64,000 bases of DNA from Lunularia cruciata (GCA_948567375.1 OX419756.1:61642333-61706332); one strand, 5' to 3'; positions 33,850 to 46,308 are shown, numbered from the stretch's first letter. A program made the numbers and translations. The notes: generated by a model not told the origin, from the letters alone.

Positions 33850-34592
33850 GGTTTTCTGGATAAATTGTTTGCAACAATTTATCAAGTGCAAGAGATTCAT
33901 CTTCTTTTTTTACCATTCCTTCTCAAGGATCTTGAATCTCAAAGGAACCAAGGGTCCTTGATTTATGAGATATGCAATTGTGTTGACTGTATTTTGTCAG
34001 AATGTTTTTGGCAACCTTTTTTGTAGTCTCATGCATCTAGCTCTCTCATTGCAAATTCTATTCAAGCAGTCACACCATTTTTTTGTGGTGTCTTCGGGAC
34101 AGTTTTAATCATTGTGATCCCATCCCCACACAATTCTCTCTACCCTCATTGCTACTATACTCTCCACCATTATCAGATTCAAAGCACTTGATTTATAGAT
34201 GGATTGGTTTTCAACCTCAGACTTCCATTGATTGAAAACACTCTAAACACATCTGATTTACTTTTCAAAAATTAAACCCATACCTTCTTGGTAGAATCAA
34301 TTGTAAAAATAACATAGTAGTGAGATCCTCCAAGTGACTCAGTTCAAGTTGGGCTATACACATCTGTATGTATTAACTCTAACTTTCTTGCTTTTGGTAC
34401 TCTTGTAGTCTTTTTGAAGGTCACTTGCTTTTGCTTTTCCAAAATACATGGTTCACAAAAGCCAAGTTGAACAATTTTCAACTCCAAGATTTTGCCATTA
34501 GCAACTAATAACTTCATACCCTTCTGGCACATGTGACCAAGTCTTTGGTGCCATAGAATATAAGGACAAACTGCATCAGAAATTGTCATCAA
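33850..34592 (-). pseudogene. Copia element 2 pre-integrase and integrase
   Basis: 34344-34592 reads LWHQRLGHMCQKGMKLLVAN and CEPCILEKQKQVTFKK then LELIHTDVYSPT, the pre-integrase zinc segment (H..H..C..C) plus the first catalytic Asp of the integrase core. The remaining core down to 33850 is shortened relative to element 1 and heavily shifted. Confidence 0.83.
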
Positions 34593-35740
34593 ATGGTCTG
34601 ATTATTCTAAGACATATAGTGTTTTAACCTTATATCAACATACCAAATTAGATTTTTTTGAGTAACCTTCCATTGTGCACTTTCAAATGATGTTTGATAT
34701 CCTTCCTCATCTAGTTGACCTATGGAGATCAAATTCCTCTTCAGTCTGGGGCTATATTTGACATTTGTAAAAGTCCATATTAACTCTTGAGAAATCTTTA
34801 ACTTCATATTACCTTCTTCATTGATAAATAGGGGTTTATAGTTAGTGAGGTAAACCTTTCCAAGGTTTCTACAACAAAGTTGTCATCAAACTCTTTACAT
34901 GGGGAAGATTGAAATGATGCACCAAAAACTTTTATCCAAGATCTTACATGATACTCTACATAACAAACAAGTGCATCCTCTTATTCTATTGTTATGTTCA
35001 CTGAGTTCTCCTCCTTCTTTGGACTTTTACACTGATTCTTGAAGGTGGCCAAGCTCATTGCAACTGCAACACATAATTTCTTTACGTACTTCCTTGCAGC
35101 TTGTTGATTCACTTCTCTTCCTTGACTTCACTTCATTGAGGCTTTTTTGCTTATGCTCTCAACAAATAGTACCACACTTGACAATTCTGAAGAGTATGTC
35201 TATAGAAATCTTATTGAGAATCAATTCTCATATACTTTCAAACTTGAGATTACTTGATCCTAATAAATTATTCATGATTGTGGCTATTGATCACTAACTA
35301 TCAGATAATGATGATAATAGCAACAATGCTTAAACTTCATCATCATAGATTCATGTTCATAGATTTCAATCTTGAAATGAAATATTTGTGATATTGGATT
35401 GATGCACCTTCTTTCATCCTTTTGTTGATTAATTAGCAAATCAAGTATACCTTATTTAAGGCTAAAGGTTCTTTTTTTACATATTTGATAATGCTTTAAT
35501 CAACCCATGAGTGGTCTTCTCATGCACAATGTTGTATGCATCATTTCTTACCAATGTCAATCTGACCACCCCTAAGGCTTATCAATCTAGAAGCTCCCAC
35601 TCAATCATTCCACTTTTTTTGGCTTTTCTACCTCAAGATATAGGTGTAGCTTATTCTTATATCCTCAATTGCATCTTCAGAGTCCCTAAAACATTGAACA
35701 TATCAATCTTGATTTTCCCATCTTCTACAACCATTTTCCT
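34593..35740 (-). pseudogene. Copia element 2 gag and protease
   Basis: From the primer site downwards: MVVEDGKIKIDMFNVLGT near 35735, LLDL.ALGVVRLTLVRNDAY near 35560 and the EKTTHG segment, the classic plant copia capsid; a knuckle near 35050-35075; then protease with RLKRNLISIGQLDEEGYQT at 34607-34807. A gag frameshift lies near 35500. Confidence 0.82.
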
Positions 35741-35741
35741 T

Positions 35742-36574
35742 GCTCTCTAAAACCACTTGTTGTGAGATCAAATTGGATTGAGAGAACAACAAAATACAAT
35801 TTTGGCTATTCAATGAGCAAAAGATCATTCATCAATCTGGTAAGGAGAAGCATGAATAGAAATTGCACAAATTTCATGGGGTTTGGCCAACATTTGCTTA
35901 TGTCCATAAATGCATAGGATTCATTCATTCAAGGAGTGTGAAAAATCTTAACTAAACACCAAGACTACAATATTTATATACACTAACTTTTGTCATACCT
36001 TATTTAGTTTTGGAATGTATGGTGCCAATTGATCTTGCATCTAACCATAGATTATTTGGTACCAATTGATTCATGTTATCCTACAAAGTTTTGCAAGTGG
36101 GATCCATTCTTGCAACTTCCTATAGGGTACATTCCCACAAGAGCTATTTTCATTGTGGAATCCAGTAGTCCCATAGTAAAATCCCACAATACGGTTGTTG
36201 CAAGTCCCATAGCTGATCTTGCATGCAATCTTGTAGCTCCCATAGACACATTTGTCCCAGACTTCTAGTGGATATTACTTTTCTTTCTAGAGCTTATTTT
36301 TCTATGATCTTGATGTTGATGGAAAGCGCTTGAGAAGATGCTTGCAACAAGATAAGGCATATCTCATTTGCATCTGTATTCACAAAGAAATCAGCCATGA
36401 CGTGAAATATCTTTTTGAGCATTTCCATAAATGGAATCCCATCATTTGAAAATCTATCCCGTACTTATATTTTTACACTCTTATAGAAGATTTGTCTTGT
36501 ATTGATCCTTCAACACTCATGTAGGATAAACTTTTTGTACAACATTTCCACAATTAATCAAATGCCACACAACA
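35742..36574 (-). repeat. Copia element 2 5' LTR and primer site
   Basis: The LTR is 35758-36574 (about 817 bp). The primer site at about 35742-35756 reads TGGTTTTAGAGAGC on the minus strand, a decayed iMet site. Confidence 0.82.
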
Positions 36575-36930
36575 CAATTTGACAAAAATAAAAGCAGACA
36601 CCATCTACATGGGTTCTTTGAAGTAAACCCCTCTTAAACCAATCCAAAGCTTCACCGTCTTGTATGTTTGGAATCAACATCATGGTCTTCTAGAATTGAT
36701 AAATGTAAATTCTTATTGAATTGATCTATCAATGCTACCAATTGATCTTGTGTAGCAAATGCATCCTTCATGGCTTGAAATTGCCCAATAGTCTCTCTAT
36801 GTTAAAATTTGACCAAAAAATTGCCATTGAGTTTGCTCCAGCCAAAATTGCCACCATAGTTTTATTGTTTCATCTAGTTGACTTGAAGATTAGAGGATTT
36901 TCCTAGATGAAGAGTTCTTCTTGAAGGAGT
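36575..36930 (-). pseudogene. C1 gag fragment right of copia element 2
   Basis: Continues the C1 nucleocapsid/capsid cut at 31339. The text matches 20532-21060: the LDWFVRGL-equivalent at about 36640, then the stretch near 36720-36900. It ends at about 36930. Confidence 0.7.
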
Positions 36931-38760
36931 ATTTTTGCATAAACCTTTGTGGTGATGCAAAACTTTAGAGTGGTGCAAATCTTTGTGGTAGATATCTCCA
37001 CAAATACAAGTCCAAATGAGGTGTGCTTTATCTCATTATAAATGTCTTCTTAAGAGCTTTCCATACACACAAGAATCTTTGCATTTAGTGCTCTATAGTG
37101 GAAGTTATAACCATCTGAATACACATTTAGGTTGGAAATTATTAAGATGCAAGCATTCATTACAAGTATCAAAGAATAGTAGCATGCGATTAGTACCTTT
37201 GATCTAAAATATCACATCTTGTATGACATGCCCATGAGGAGCTTAGACATTTTGGAGTCAAGAGGACATATAGCTTATTTCAAAGTATTGATCGGTGGCA
37301 CGGCATGCAAGCTAATGTATAGTACTTTGTTGCTAAATATATGGTTTTTGACCAAGCAAGAGCATCATTGAAGGCTCTTATACCACGATTAAACCCATTA
37401 CCTACCATAAAGTTGTATTATTATGGCAACCCACCTTCACAATATTAGTACATATTCTTTTCTATTCTTCTAGTACATATTCATATTCTTTTAGTCCAAT
37501 TTTCATAGAGTAATGAGAGATCAAGAAGGTTGTAAGGCTAGAACATGAGATTGTGCCAATTTTTTGTTGATCTAGAAAGTTGTTAAGGCTAGAACAAAAG
37601 ATTGTGCTATTTATGAAAGATGACACAGGGAAATACCATGGCTTTTCCCATATACATAGATCACAAGGAAAATGATCATCATGATTGTTATTCTTGTATT
37701 TATGCTCCTTGTGGACTTGATCTTTGTGATAATGATTGTGATCCCGTGATCATGATTTCTTAATGGTGATGACCTTAACACCAATTTCCATGAACATAAA
37801 ATTCCATATTGATATCTTTGGCCAAAATTACCTATGCACATTGAGGCTTATATATGCATGGTTACATGTCCAAATGAAGCAATCTCTATCTCCCACTTGT
37901 CTCTTTAAGGTCTTTTTAGTACCAAAAGCATAACATTTGGAGCTTTGTAACAAAAGTTACAACCATATGAAGTCTTAGGCATCTTTGGTGAAAAGGATAC
38001 CATCCACTTGAGAGACATCATTGACTTGGAACTCATCCTCATAATTTTACATATCTTTGGGGTGGTAATACCTTTGTACTTGATCATTTTTATAGACTTT
38101 GTGTTATTAACACCTTTGTGTTGGTAACACCATCAAACTTGTAACACCACCAGAGTGTGGACACCCTTGTACTTCACCTTTTGTATACACCATTGTGTTG
38201 GTAACACCTTTTGGCTAGTGACACCTTTGTGTTGTATAAACCTTTGGCATTGTAACACTTGTGTACAATAGGACAATTTTGCAATGTCATGCCATCAAGA
38301 CCATTTTCAAAATGATGAGTTTGAGTAACCAACAAGAAGAGTGTATGCTAGGAGTGTTGCCATGCAGGCCGCTCAGTCATAACATGTAGTTAGGAAGATA
38401 AGGTAGTTAAATTAGATTAGTGTTAATAGAAGGAGTTAATAACGGGATTTTGGATCTTTGTATAATGGTCTAGCATGTCACTAACTTGCAATGTTGTTGG
38501 TGGTGACACATTCAAGGGAAGGGTGGAACATTATCACAAGAGTTGTAGTATGCAAAGGATAGGTAGCTATGATGGAAAGACTCTTGGGGTTGCTTGACCT
38601 TTGTGTAGACTAAACCATCACCTTCAGGAGGGCCATTTGTGATAAGAAAATTGTGACATTATGACACTTTCTATTCAATCCTAGCCATTTCCAAATCATA
38701 TCCTCAAGGGAAAAACATGTTCTTACATTCTATATTATTAGTATGTTGATAGTAAGTTGC
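36931..38760. other. Unassigned repeat-like stretch
   Basis: No supported gene. 37260-37540 is shared in direct orientation with 62470-62790 (for example TTGTTGCTAAAT and TATGGTTTTTGACCAAG). 38060-38270 is a run of short imperfect repeats. The segment just before 38770 probably belongs to the GP element whose integrase follows. Confidence 0.5.
38060..38270. repeat. Imperfect minisatellite, AACACC/TTTGTGTT units
   Basis: Repeated GGTAACACC and CACCTTTGTGTTG motifs with variable spacing of about 15-30 bp. Confidence 0.7.
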
Positions 38761-38769
38761 CACAATTAT

Positions 38770-39790
38770 TGCTAGAGTTTGGACTTTGCTTGACCTTTAT
38801 CATTGATTGTGAGACATCATTCGTATATTTTGGTTATGTTGTAATTCTCCAAGTGGATTGAGTTGGTGGCACTTCCTAATGAGTCCAGTGAAGGGACAAC
38901 TTACTTATTCCTAGATTGGGTTCTTAGTCATTTTGGTGCACCAGCTAAGGTCTTGACTAATCAAGGTACAAAGATCTTGGGAGAGCTTTAAGTCTTATGT
39001 GGTAAGGCCTTGATTAATCACCATATTACATCTCAAGATCACCTTTGGGTAGATAGTTAGGCAAAGAGAGTTATTCAAATAGTGAAGAGAAAATTGCATA
39101 AGTATAGTTTCTAGAGAGGCCACTTGGGAGATTGAGATCTCCAATTACCTTGGTTGGCTATAGATGATCAATTCAACTAGCAAGCATCCTTAGCATCTTT
39201 CTCTCTATGGATGAGATCCAAATTTACATTCAACTATGAGTCAGGATGCTACCATAGTTTTGGACTTGGATGATCCAAATATATGGGTGAGTGCATGTTC
39301 TCAACAAGCAAGTATCTTTTAGAGAGTGATGTCAATAGCCTTGGAGAACTTAGCAATTTCTCAACAAAGGGATACCTTACGTTATACCACTATTTGAGGA
39401 GTAGGTTATAGATCCTTAATCCATTGGTTTCATCAAGGTAATATGTACATCTATAGCAAACAACACCAACATCTCTTGATGTGACTATAGGTTACAATAT
39501 CTTGAGAAGGCATGAGGTTTTGCCTTTTGAAGTCCTTATGTTGGAAGGATGTGATGGTGTTCTTTGAAAGGATCATATGTGAAATTGTGCACCATGCCAC
39601 CTCCCAAACATTGATGTCATGATGGACCCAAGCTTTGCAATTATACTTATAGGCTTAGAATGTATGTTATGTGGTTTTGTTGCTACTATGTTGGTATGTG
39701 ATAGCTATTTGTGAGGTTGACATATGTTTGACCCCTCTTCTCACAATGGTTCCTCAAGTGCAATGGTTATGTTTTCAATGTGCTTGACAT
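38770..39790 (+). pseudogene. GP gypsy integrase with C-terminal PHD-finger-like module
   Basis: Integrase core: KWIELVALPNESSEGTTYLF then LDWVLSHFGAPAKVLTNQGT (the second catalytic Asp is Asn here), LCGKALINHHITSQDHLWVD and the GLAE-equivalent, then VKRKLHKY and DLQLPWLAI. Further on, LMLEGCDGVL.KDHM.NCAPC and HLPNIDVMMDPS (about 39535-39635) form a C-terminal linker. At 39655-39785 the residues CMLC, TMLVCD, then in a shifted frame ICLTPLLTMVP and WLCFQC follow the PHD pattern (CX2C, CDXC, GXH, CLXP..VP...W.CXXC). It is broken by stops and at least one frameshift, and one Cys is Tyr. The integrase call is strong; the PHD call is good but rests on a frame change. Confidence 0.75.
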
Positions 39791-42700
39791 TATAGCTAGT
39801 GCACTCTTTTTGTGATGTAGATTGTAGACAAGTGACCAAGAATGGGGCTCCTTAGCACCTGACCTCCTAATCTTTGATTTTCATAAAGCATATAACATAC
39901 TTTGAGTAGAAGGCTATCTAGAGTTAGAGGGGCATAACTACTAGCTAGGGAGGCAAGTGTTTGTTACTTCTTATATGAGTTGTGCTTCTATATTGTATGA
40001 TATTGACATTGCTGTATATTATGTAAAAATATATATTTTCACAACTATCACAACATTTGTTATGCCCAAGCAAGTTTGCTAGGATGTTAGAAGGAGTATC
40101 TTGATAGCCATAATTTAATCAATAGCTACTCATGAATTACTTGATGGTGGCCATCTACTACTTTAGGGTTTCTAATTGCATCATTAGATCCATCATTCAT
40201 ACCATAACAACTCCCATTCACATCATTGAATATGCCATTGGGGTTGGACTTCCAAACCACTCTAAGGAGTATATTGCAAAGTGTAGCTTCATAGAGCTCA
40301 CTTCCCCTATGTTGATCCTTTGAGCTCTTAGTGATGGTGGATAGAGGCCGGCAAACAGAACTTGAATTGTCTTAGCTAGACTAAGTGAGGCTTGATGATA
40401 TAATCAATGCTTTGCTTGTTGGAAAATATTATTGAGTGTTGAGATCTGATCATTGCGGATCTTTGAAGTTTACATTTGTTTTTAATATGAGTTGAGCTTT
40501 TATATTGTATGATGTTGACAATACTGTATATTGTGTAGCAATTTATATTCACACAACAAATTGTCCAAAGATATTCTTGAAAGTAAAGAGCCAATGTGGT
40601 GACTATTGCCAAAGGCCAATTTGGTGTCTATCAATGTTTTTCTCTAAGGATTATCAACTTTGTCTTGAGCTTTTCTTTCTATTACACACCACTAAGCTTT
40701 GCACTTTTTATTTCTCTTGTAGGCTCATAAGTCAAGAGGTGTTTGAATTAATTCTCATGGTACTCAATTCCCTAACAACATTCATTGCCTTGTCTGCTCT
40801 TTGTATCTAGCCACTCCAAAGAATGTATCCTTGGTAGTGGTGCAAAAATTGTATGTGACAACCCAATGTCATACAATATAAAGTATAATAGCAAGAAAAA
40901 ATCATTCCCATGGAGATATGGCTTGGAAATGGATAATATTAAAGAGAGAAGTGTCATTATTGTAGTTATTTATGTTAGACCTCTTAGGTATGAACCATTC
41001 CCAAAAGAGTGTAATGTCACTAATTGTGGCACTTCTTTTTCACTTTTTTCTTTTGCTTCTCTTTCATCTTCATTCAAAGAAAGACTGACCACCTTAGGAT
41101 TTCTTTTTCTATCTTAGGTGCCTGTTTTGGAGTGTTGGTTGCTTTTTTTTCTTCTTCTTAGAGGTGATTTGCATAACTTCTTTCACCTCCACAAATTCCT
41201 ATATTGAGCAAATTCAACATCCTTATCCATGTGATTCTTGATTGTGGAGGGGTCTTTAGGTTGATATGTAAAATATGCCTCCAAAAAAAATGGTTGCCAA
41301 ACCAGCTCCTCTCATCTACACTTAGCAAATTCAACTCCATATAGAAGTGAATTTCAAATAGAGCAAGGTAGGCAGCTATTCCATCCTCCTTGAGTTCCTT
41401 GACCATGGAGAGGGCTTGCCAATAGAACATGTAGGCTCAATTGATAGATTCTCCTCTATATAATTGCTCAAAGAAAACTTCTTGATTGATGGTTAAGTAA
41501 GCAGTTTGCTTCAAGCAAAAGAATTTCATAATAGAATAAATGATGTGCCTACAAGAAAAATGCTTGTAAGTATGCTCATTCAAACCATCACTCATAGATC
41601 TCTTCTCTAAAAAGGAGTTCTTGATGGATCTAGTAAACTCTTCTCCTATATCCCAAATCTAATATCTAAGGCCATTGCTCCTAAGTGACTTGTGTCTCCG
41701 CCTAGTACTATTCTCCAATGTTCCCCCACCTCCCCTCCCCAACTATAAGGATTACCCCAACAATCACCAATTGCTCTCTAGGTTCTCCTTAGCATCTATT
41801 GAATGATTGCAAGTTAACTCAACTCCCAATTCTAGAGTAGAGATATTAAGTGCTTGCTTTGGAGTATGTCACTTCTAGTACTGATGGCCCATTTGTCAAT
41901 TCTTGGGGATCAAAGGATCACCTTAGCTATCTTCTTCATGGCTTTCTTTGCTCTGAACATCTTTTGCAAAGGGCATGAAAACCACAAATAACTGTCAACT
42001 ACAAAGGGCTTGAAATTGCACAAGAATTCTTTAGAGGAGTTCTTGTTTGATGATGGAAAAAGTGAAGTTACTTGGTTGGCTTTTCATTTCATAGACAAGG
42101 ATTCTTTGGTAATGGTCCTCAAGGGATGAGCTACATTGTCCACATACAAGAACTCTTTGATGGGTGTCAATGGTCCTTGGTGGTGGTTCTTTATCCAAGT
42201 GACGTACCATTGAAATCAAGATATGGTCTTTGGTTTTCAAGATTTTTGGCTTGGAAGATTCTTTGTACTTGTGCTTTTTGTACGCAACCTTTTTTTGAAC
42301 TCAATATCTTTCTACCATTCCTTTGTATGGAAAGATCTTTTGGTGATGTATTTTTTGTATCTAAATAAGTGCATAGATGAAATCCAAAGAATGCACATAG
42401 TAGGGGTATTTTCCCATGAACTTTAAAATAACTTGCTCTACCTTCATCCAAAAAACGTCAAATGAAACAAAATTTCAAATTTTTGAAAAGGTAGGTACCA
42501 CAATTGTCTAACCACTGGATGGATGATTCATGTTGACAGAAGAAGTGACAATCTGGTCTTGCATGGCTTCGCTATGTGACTCAAATGTGATGCCATCTTC
42601 AACCTTGCATCCTCTACCAATACTTACCCCCAATGTGATTGCATCCATGATTAGGGCATGGGACACCAACTATCATGGATTGGGACAAAGTTTTCCAAGC

Positions 42701-43504
42701 ACCGCATGCTTCATACTACAAATTCTCAAGCCAATTCCATAACAAAAATGTTAGATGGAATTTCTTTGATTGCTCTCTTTTTGTTTTCATCGCCCAAGGA
42801 CTAATAGTTGATTGCTTAAGTTGAGAGGACTCCAGTCCTTTTTCTAAACTACCTCTCTTGCCATTGTGAGTCATAAGTCTTCTACTTTGGAGGTTTTCAT
42901 ACTCCCAAGCTCACAAACTCTCTCAATTAACTACAAGCTCTTAATTGAACTCCCTCCAAAATACTGCAAAAGTGAATTTGTGATTTCTCTCATTCAACCC
43001 ATCCCCAATTTGAAGTCACATTAAATTTTAAAAGAATTTAAAAGAGGCCAAGATGTCTAACTAGAAACAGTTTACGGAATTGTAGGAAGTTAGAGCTATA
43101 CTCTTAATCCAAATTCAGAAAGCTCAAGTTCAACAAAAGATGAGTTATGACAAGTAATTGAAAAAGTAAAGAAGAATATATTTCAACATAATAGATTGCA
43201 CTATGTTCTTTGATTCCATTTGTTACAAGTGAGCAAAGAAGAAGTTTCGATAAAAAAAATTGGGTATTTATATTGTAGGGAAGGAGAACATTAATCATAA
43301 TTATAATATGAAAGAGATAAGAGATAGAAACCTTCGTAGAACCAAGTATAAGATTTGAAACTTTCTTATTGTAGGTGATAATATTTCACTCTAGAAAGGC
43401 AGGTGAGACCAAAACCCATTTGGAAGTCTATGACTTAAGATTCCTTTATCTAGAAGTTATAACTATATCATTCATTCCTTGGGGTAATATATAATTCTCT
43501 AAGC
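39791..43504. other. Unassigned 3.7 kb, no gene recognised
   Basis: Probably the GP 3' end at first, then unknown. A direct repeat pair lies at about 39975-40046 and 40489-40560 (GTATGATATTGAC / GTATGATGTTGAC context). Open stretches at 40785-41117 (+), 41158-41430 (-) and 42072-42368 (+) resemble nothing I know and lack supporting signals. Confidence 0.4.
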
Positions 43505-43842
43505 TAATATGGTGAACTCAGGACAGTGATTACAAGTCGAAAGTACGAACTTGCGGTCTAGATTTTGGTAAGAACAGGAAAGTCGAAATGTTTTTAGTGA
43601 GAATAACACTTCCGGATTTCAATGGTTTAAGAATTTATGAGACGCACATTCCTGTCCTGTCTGTCTCTGCCAGCAACCACAGAAATCATGATTAAGTTCG
43701 CAAAATATGCAAAGTCTCACAAGCATGCCTACCGGTAGTGCTGCTTCGAAGCTCTATATACTGCGTGGTCAAAGCTAGCAACCAGTATCCCCTCACCATA
43801 CTTTGCGTGACGATTGTTCCGAGGACTACGGAATATCATACT
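43505..43842 (+). promoter_or_regulatory. Duplicated promoter region, copy 1 (no gene follows)
   Basis: Aligns with 44727-45058 through ACAAGTCGAAAGTA, GCACATTCCTG, AAAGTCTCACAAGCA and TAGTGCTGCTTCGAAGCT. TATATA is at 43755-43760. Homology stops at about 43842, before the point where copy 2 has its start codon, so this copy is orphaned. Confidence 0.7.
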
Positions 43843-44726
43843 AGTTAATATCAATGCCTTAACACATTCATCGCAAAATCATTTCGAAATCAAGCACCAA
43901 AATTGATTGTATCTATCAACCATTGAAATGCATTTCCATAGATTCATCTAATTACATTTCTATAGAATCTTATGTGGGCTTTCTTGTTTCCTAACTGCAG
44001 CTAGTAATTCTGCAACCCTGTTCCCCAACTTTGAGCTCTATGGTCTCGTCCATTCTGTAGTCTATCATGCCCTATTGCTTGGTCCACTCTAGGACCTGTC
44101 TATTCCGCTCTGGTCCACTCCAGGTCCAATCCCGAGCTCTTTATGTGATTATTTCCCGCGATCCTCACAATGAGATGTTCTGTTCTTTATTCTTTATGAA
44201 ACCAGAACTCATTTATATCACACTTCACATTCGAAAATGTTAATTGTCCAGAGAATAAAAGCAACATAAATCCTAACGTCTCATTTCCGTAATCTTAAAA
44301 CTAAGGAACACAAATAAAATTGATAACAAAGATCAGGACACATCCTACTGAATAAGTATTTAAAATACTAAAAGAAATTAATCAAACCCGATCTTTTTAT
44401 AGAATTATTATGACTTTCATTCTAAATAACAATTAGACCAAACTAAAATAAATTCTTATATACTTTTATCCTATATGCACCAAATGTACACTGGAAATTT
44501 CTTTCACGTCTCTCTTATCTCTCCTCGTTCCTCGTCGACGCTACGCTAATCTTTTGTATCAATCAACCGTTTATAGATTTCGTATATGTTTAGCTATATT
44601 TACTTGTCTTCTTCGGGCTTTCCATAGACAGTCCTCTAATAATGATACAGATTTTCATCTTTTTTATCACACATCTCCCTTTAATTTCTGAGTACAGTAT
44701 TGAATCCAGAATCCCTCTACTGTAGA
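43843..44726. other. Spacer between the two promoter copies
   Basis: About 880 bp with moderate CpG content. I see no ORF and no homology within the window. Confidence 0.4.
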
Positions 44727-45074
44727 TTATATGGTGACGTCCGTACAAGTCGAAAGTACCGACTAGCGCTCTAGAAAAGAATGAATCGAATGAATGTTCC
44801 GAAAGAATAACAGTACCAAATTCGAATTTCAGTGTTCAGAACTTTCAAGGTAAATGAAATGCACATTCCTGCTTGGAGTCTAGCAATCATAGACATGATT
44901 TAGTTCCAAAAAACATTGAAAGTCTCACAAGCACGCCCACTGGTAAGGGAATGGTAGTGCTGCTTCGAAGCTACATATACTGCATGATCACCATTAGCAA
45001 CCAGTAAGTCCTTCATCATACTTTGAGTGACGATTGTAGACGCAGGACTTGCAGAAATCGGGACTATTGCCAAC
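44727..45074 (+). promoter_or_regulatory. Promoter and 5' UTR of the proline-rich gene
   Basis: A TATA-like CATATACTGC at 44974-44983 lies about 100 bp before the ATG at 45075. The two promoter copies are most alike from about 44920 to 45058, suggesting the core promoter. Confidence 0.65.
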
Positions 45075-45548
45075 ATGGGGAAGATGAATCACTTCACTAC
45101 TGGCTCGTTCATGGTTTTGGTATGTTGCGTGTGCATCGGAGGAATGCTGTTGCCCACAGCAATCGCATCCCGCGTTCTCTTGGCGGATAATCCATCAGCA
45201 CCACCACCAGCCTCGCACAGTTCCGATCCTGATTTCCATCTAACCCGTTTACCCACACTCCCCCCTCTACCCAATACCTTTCCTGGATCGAATCCGCCTT
45301 CTGCGCACCCTTCCCCATCTTCCAGGCCCAATCCTGCTTCCCCCGCACTGCCCCCGCTACCCAATATCGTTCAGCTTCCGAGTCTACCTCCTTTCCGTCT
45401 ACCTTCTATCCCTTCCGTCCCACTCCCCCCCAATCCACCTCTTTCTCCCAGAGCTACACATTCCCCTCCTCCACACAATTCGTCTCCTGCTCGGTCTCCG
45501 GAATCTCATGATCATTCTGCCAGGGCTCCCAGCTCTCATAGCGGGTGA
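45075..45548 (+). CDS. Secreted proline-rich protein, 157 aa
   Basis: The ATG at 45075 (context AACATGGGG) opens a 157-residue frame ending in TGA at 45546-45548; the frame extends upstream only to a GTG, which is not a plausible plant start. Residues 1-31 look like a signal peptide: charged start MGKMNH, hydrophobic FMVLVCCVCIGGMLLP, cleavage predicted after TAIA, then SRVLLADN. The remainder is Pro/Ser-rich (LPTLPPLP, LPPLPNIVQLPSLPPF, PSVPLPPNPPLSP), with no Cys after the signal peptide and a Ser/His-rich tail. It fits a cell-wall or apoplast structural protein. The CpG-rich codons contrast with the flanking repeats. The length is small; a lost second exon or frameshift cannot be excluded. 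Confidence 0.75.
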   Translation: MGKMNHFTTGSFMVLVCCVCIGGMLLPTAIASRVLLADNPSAPPPASHSSDPDFHLTRLPTLPPLPNTFPGSNPPSAHPSPSSRPNPASPALPPLPNIVQLPSLPPFRLPSIPSVPLPPNPPLSPRATHSPPPHNSSPARSPESHDHSARAPSSHSG

Positions 45549-46308
45549 TCGTCCGTAATGTGTATTGGGTCTGTCAAGCTAAGACTTCAGAGACTCTGCT
45601 GACAATTCTGCAACGGTTCCTACTGCACACCGGGGATGATCATCAGCTGTCTCATATTTGTAGATTTACTGATGCGGACGCCTTATTGCTTAACTCATCC
45701 GCACATTGGTTGACTTTCTTAGAAGAGCTTCCTGCTCTAGCGGTTGGTTTACAGATGCAAAGTTTACAAGTCCGAATTTAAGTTTTCGTTTGAATGCTGT
45801 GATGGTGGCCACAAGAGCTTGGATCCGTCTGCAGATTTGCCTTTCTATGAGTTTCGGCTCGCCGACTAACACTGGCAACAACCGCGTGGATGAACTGAGG
45901 TAGCACTGCCCTCAGTGCTTAAGAGTACACCGAAATTCGAAATGAAATAAGCGCTAAGCACATGACTCTAGGATGAGCCAAGATAGATAGCTGCAGAAAG
46001 CTATTCGGTAGAATCCTGTGTTCATAGGTCGCAGCATGCGTAACTATTTGTTGAAATAAGTTTGCTCAAAATGCTGCTCGTCGGTGCACCGGGGAACACT
46101 TCGGTTCTGTCTTTCAGAAGCGTGAATATCGCTTATGTGATGTCCTCTCGGAATTGGAATAAAGTTCACTATGCCCGAATTACCTTTCCTTTCCTTTCTG
46201 AGATCTGGATGGGTTGACCTTATGAGATATTAAAGAGAAAATAAAGCAATAATTGCATGAGATCCTTCAAGAGATATTACGTTCCCCAATTGTACTTCTT
46301 ACAGCGTC
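45549..46308 (+). other. 3' region of the proline-rich gene
   Basis: Likely 3' UTR with AATAAA at 46158-46163 and 46240-46245. It is almost identical, inverted, to 63230-64000. An ATG-less frame 45545-45781 (VYWVCQAKTSETLLTIL...) is open here for 78 codons and longer (102) in the inverted copy, where one fewer base near 45775 keeps the frame. I cannot tell whether it was ever coding. Confidence 0.6.

Larger units (their letters stand above)
31340..36574 (-). mobile_element. Copia element 2, structurally complete but decayed
   Basis: A 5.2-kb Ty1/copia element with two LTRs (35758-36574 and 31340-32138), primer site, gag, protease, pre-integrase, integrase, RT, RNase H and polypurine tract in the right order. 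It is inserted in C1 gag; the flanks read acatt at 31335-31339 and caatt at 36575-36579, a plausible decayed target duplication. Many stops make it non-functional. Confidence 0.9.

Noticed and set aside
38060..38270. CRISPR-like spaced repeats
   Set aside because: Units are imperfect with irregular spacing and the context is plant retroelement DNA; it is a minisatellite.
40785..41117. 110-codon plus-strand frame as a gene
   Set aside because: Low-complexity Ser/Phe tail, no known domain and no promoter or splice evidence.
42072..42451. Overlapping frames on both strands of 67-98 codons
   Set aside because: No motif, no homology within the window and opposing frames open together, as expected by chance in AT-rich DNA.
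45027..45074. Upstream extension of the proline-rich frame
   Set aside because: It begins at GTG, puts 16 residues before a clean signal peptide, and lies within the likely 5' UTR.
45089..45364. Two minus-strand frames of 79-91 codons opposite the proline-rich CDS
   Set aside because: Antisense shadows of a GC-rich coding region; no promoter or start context.
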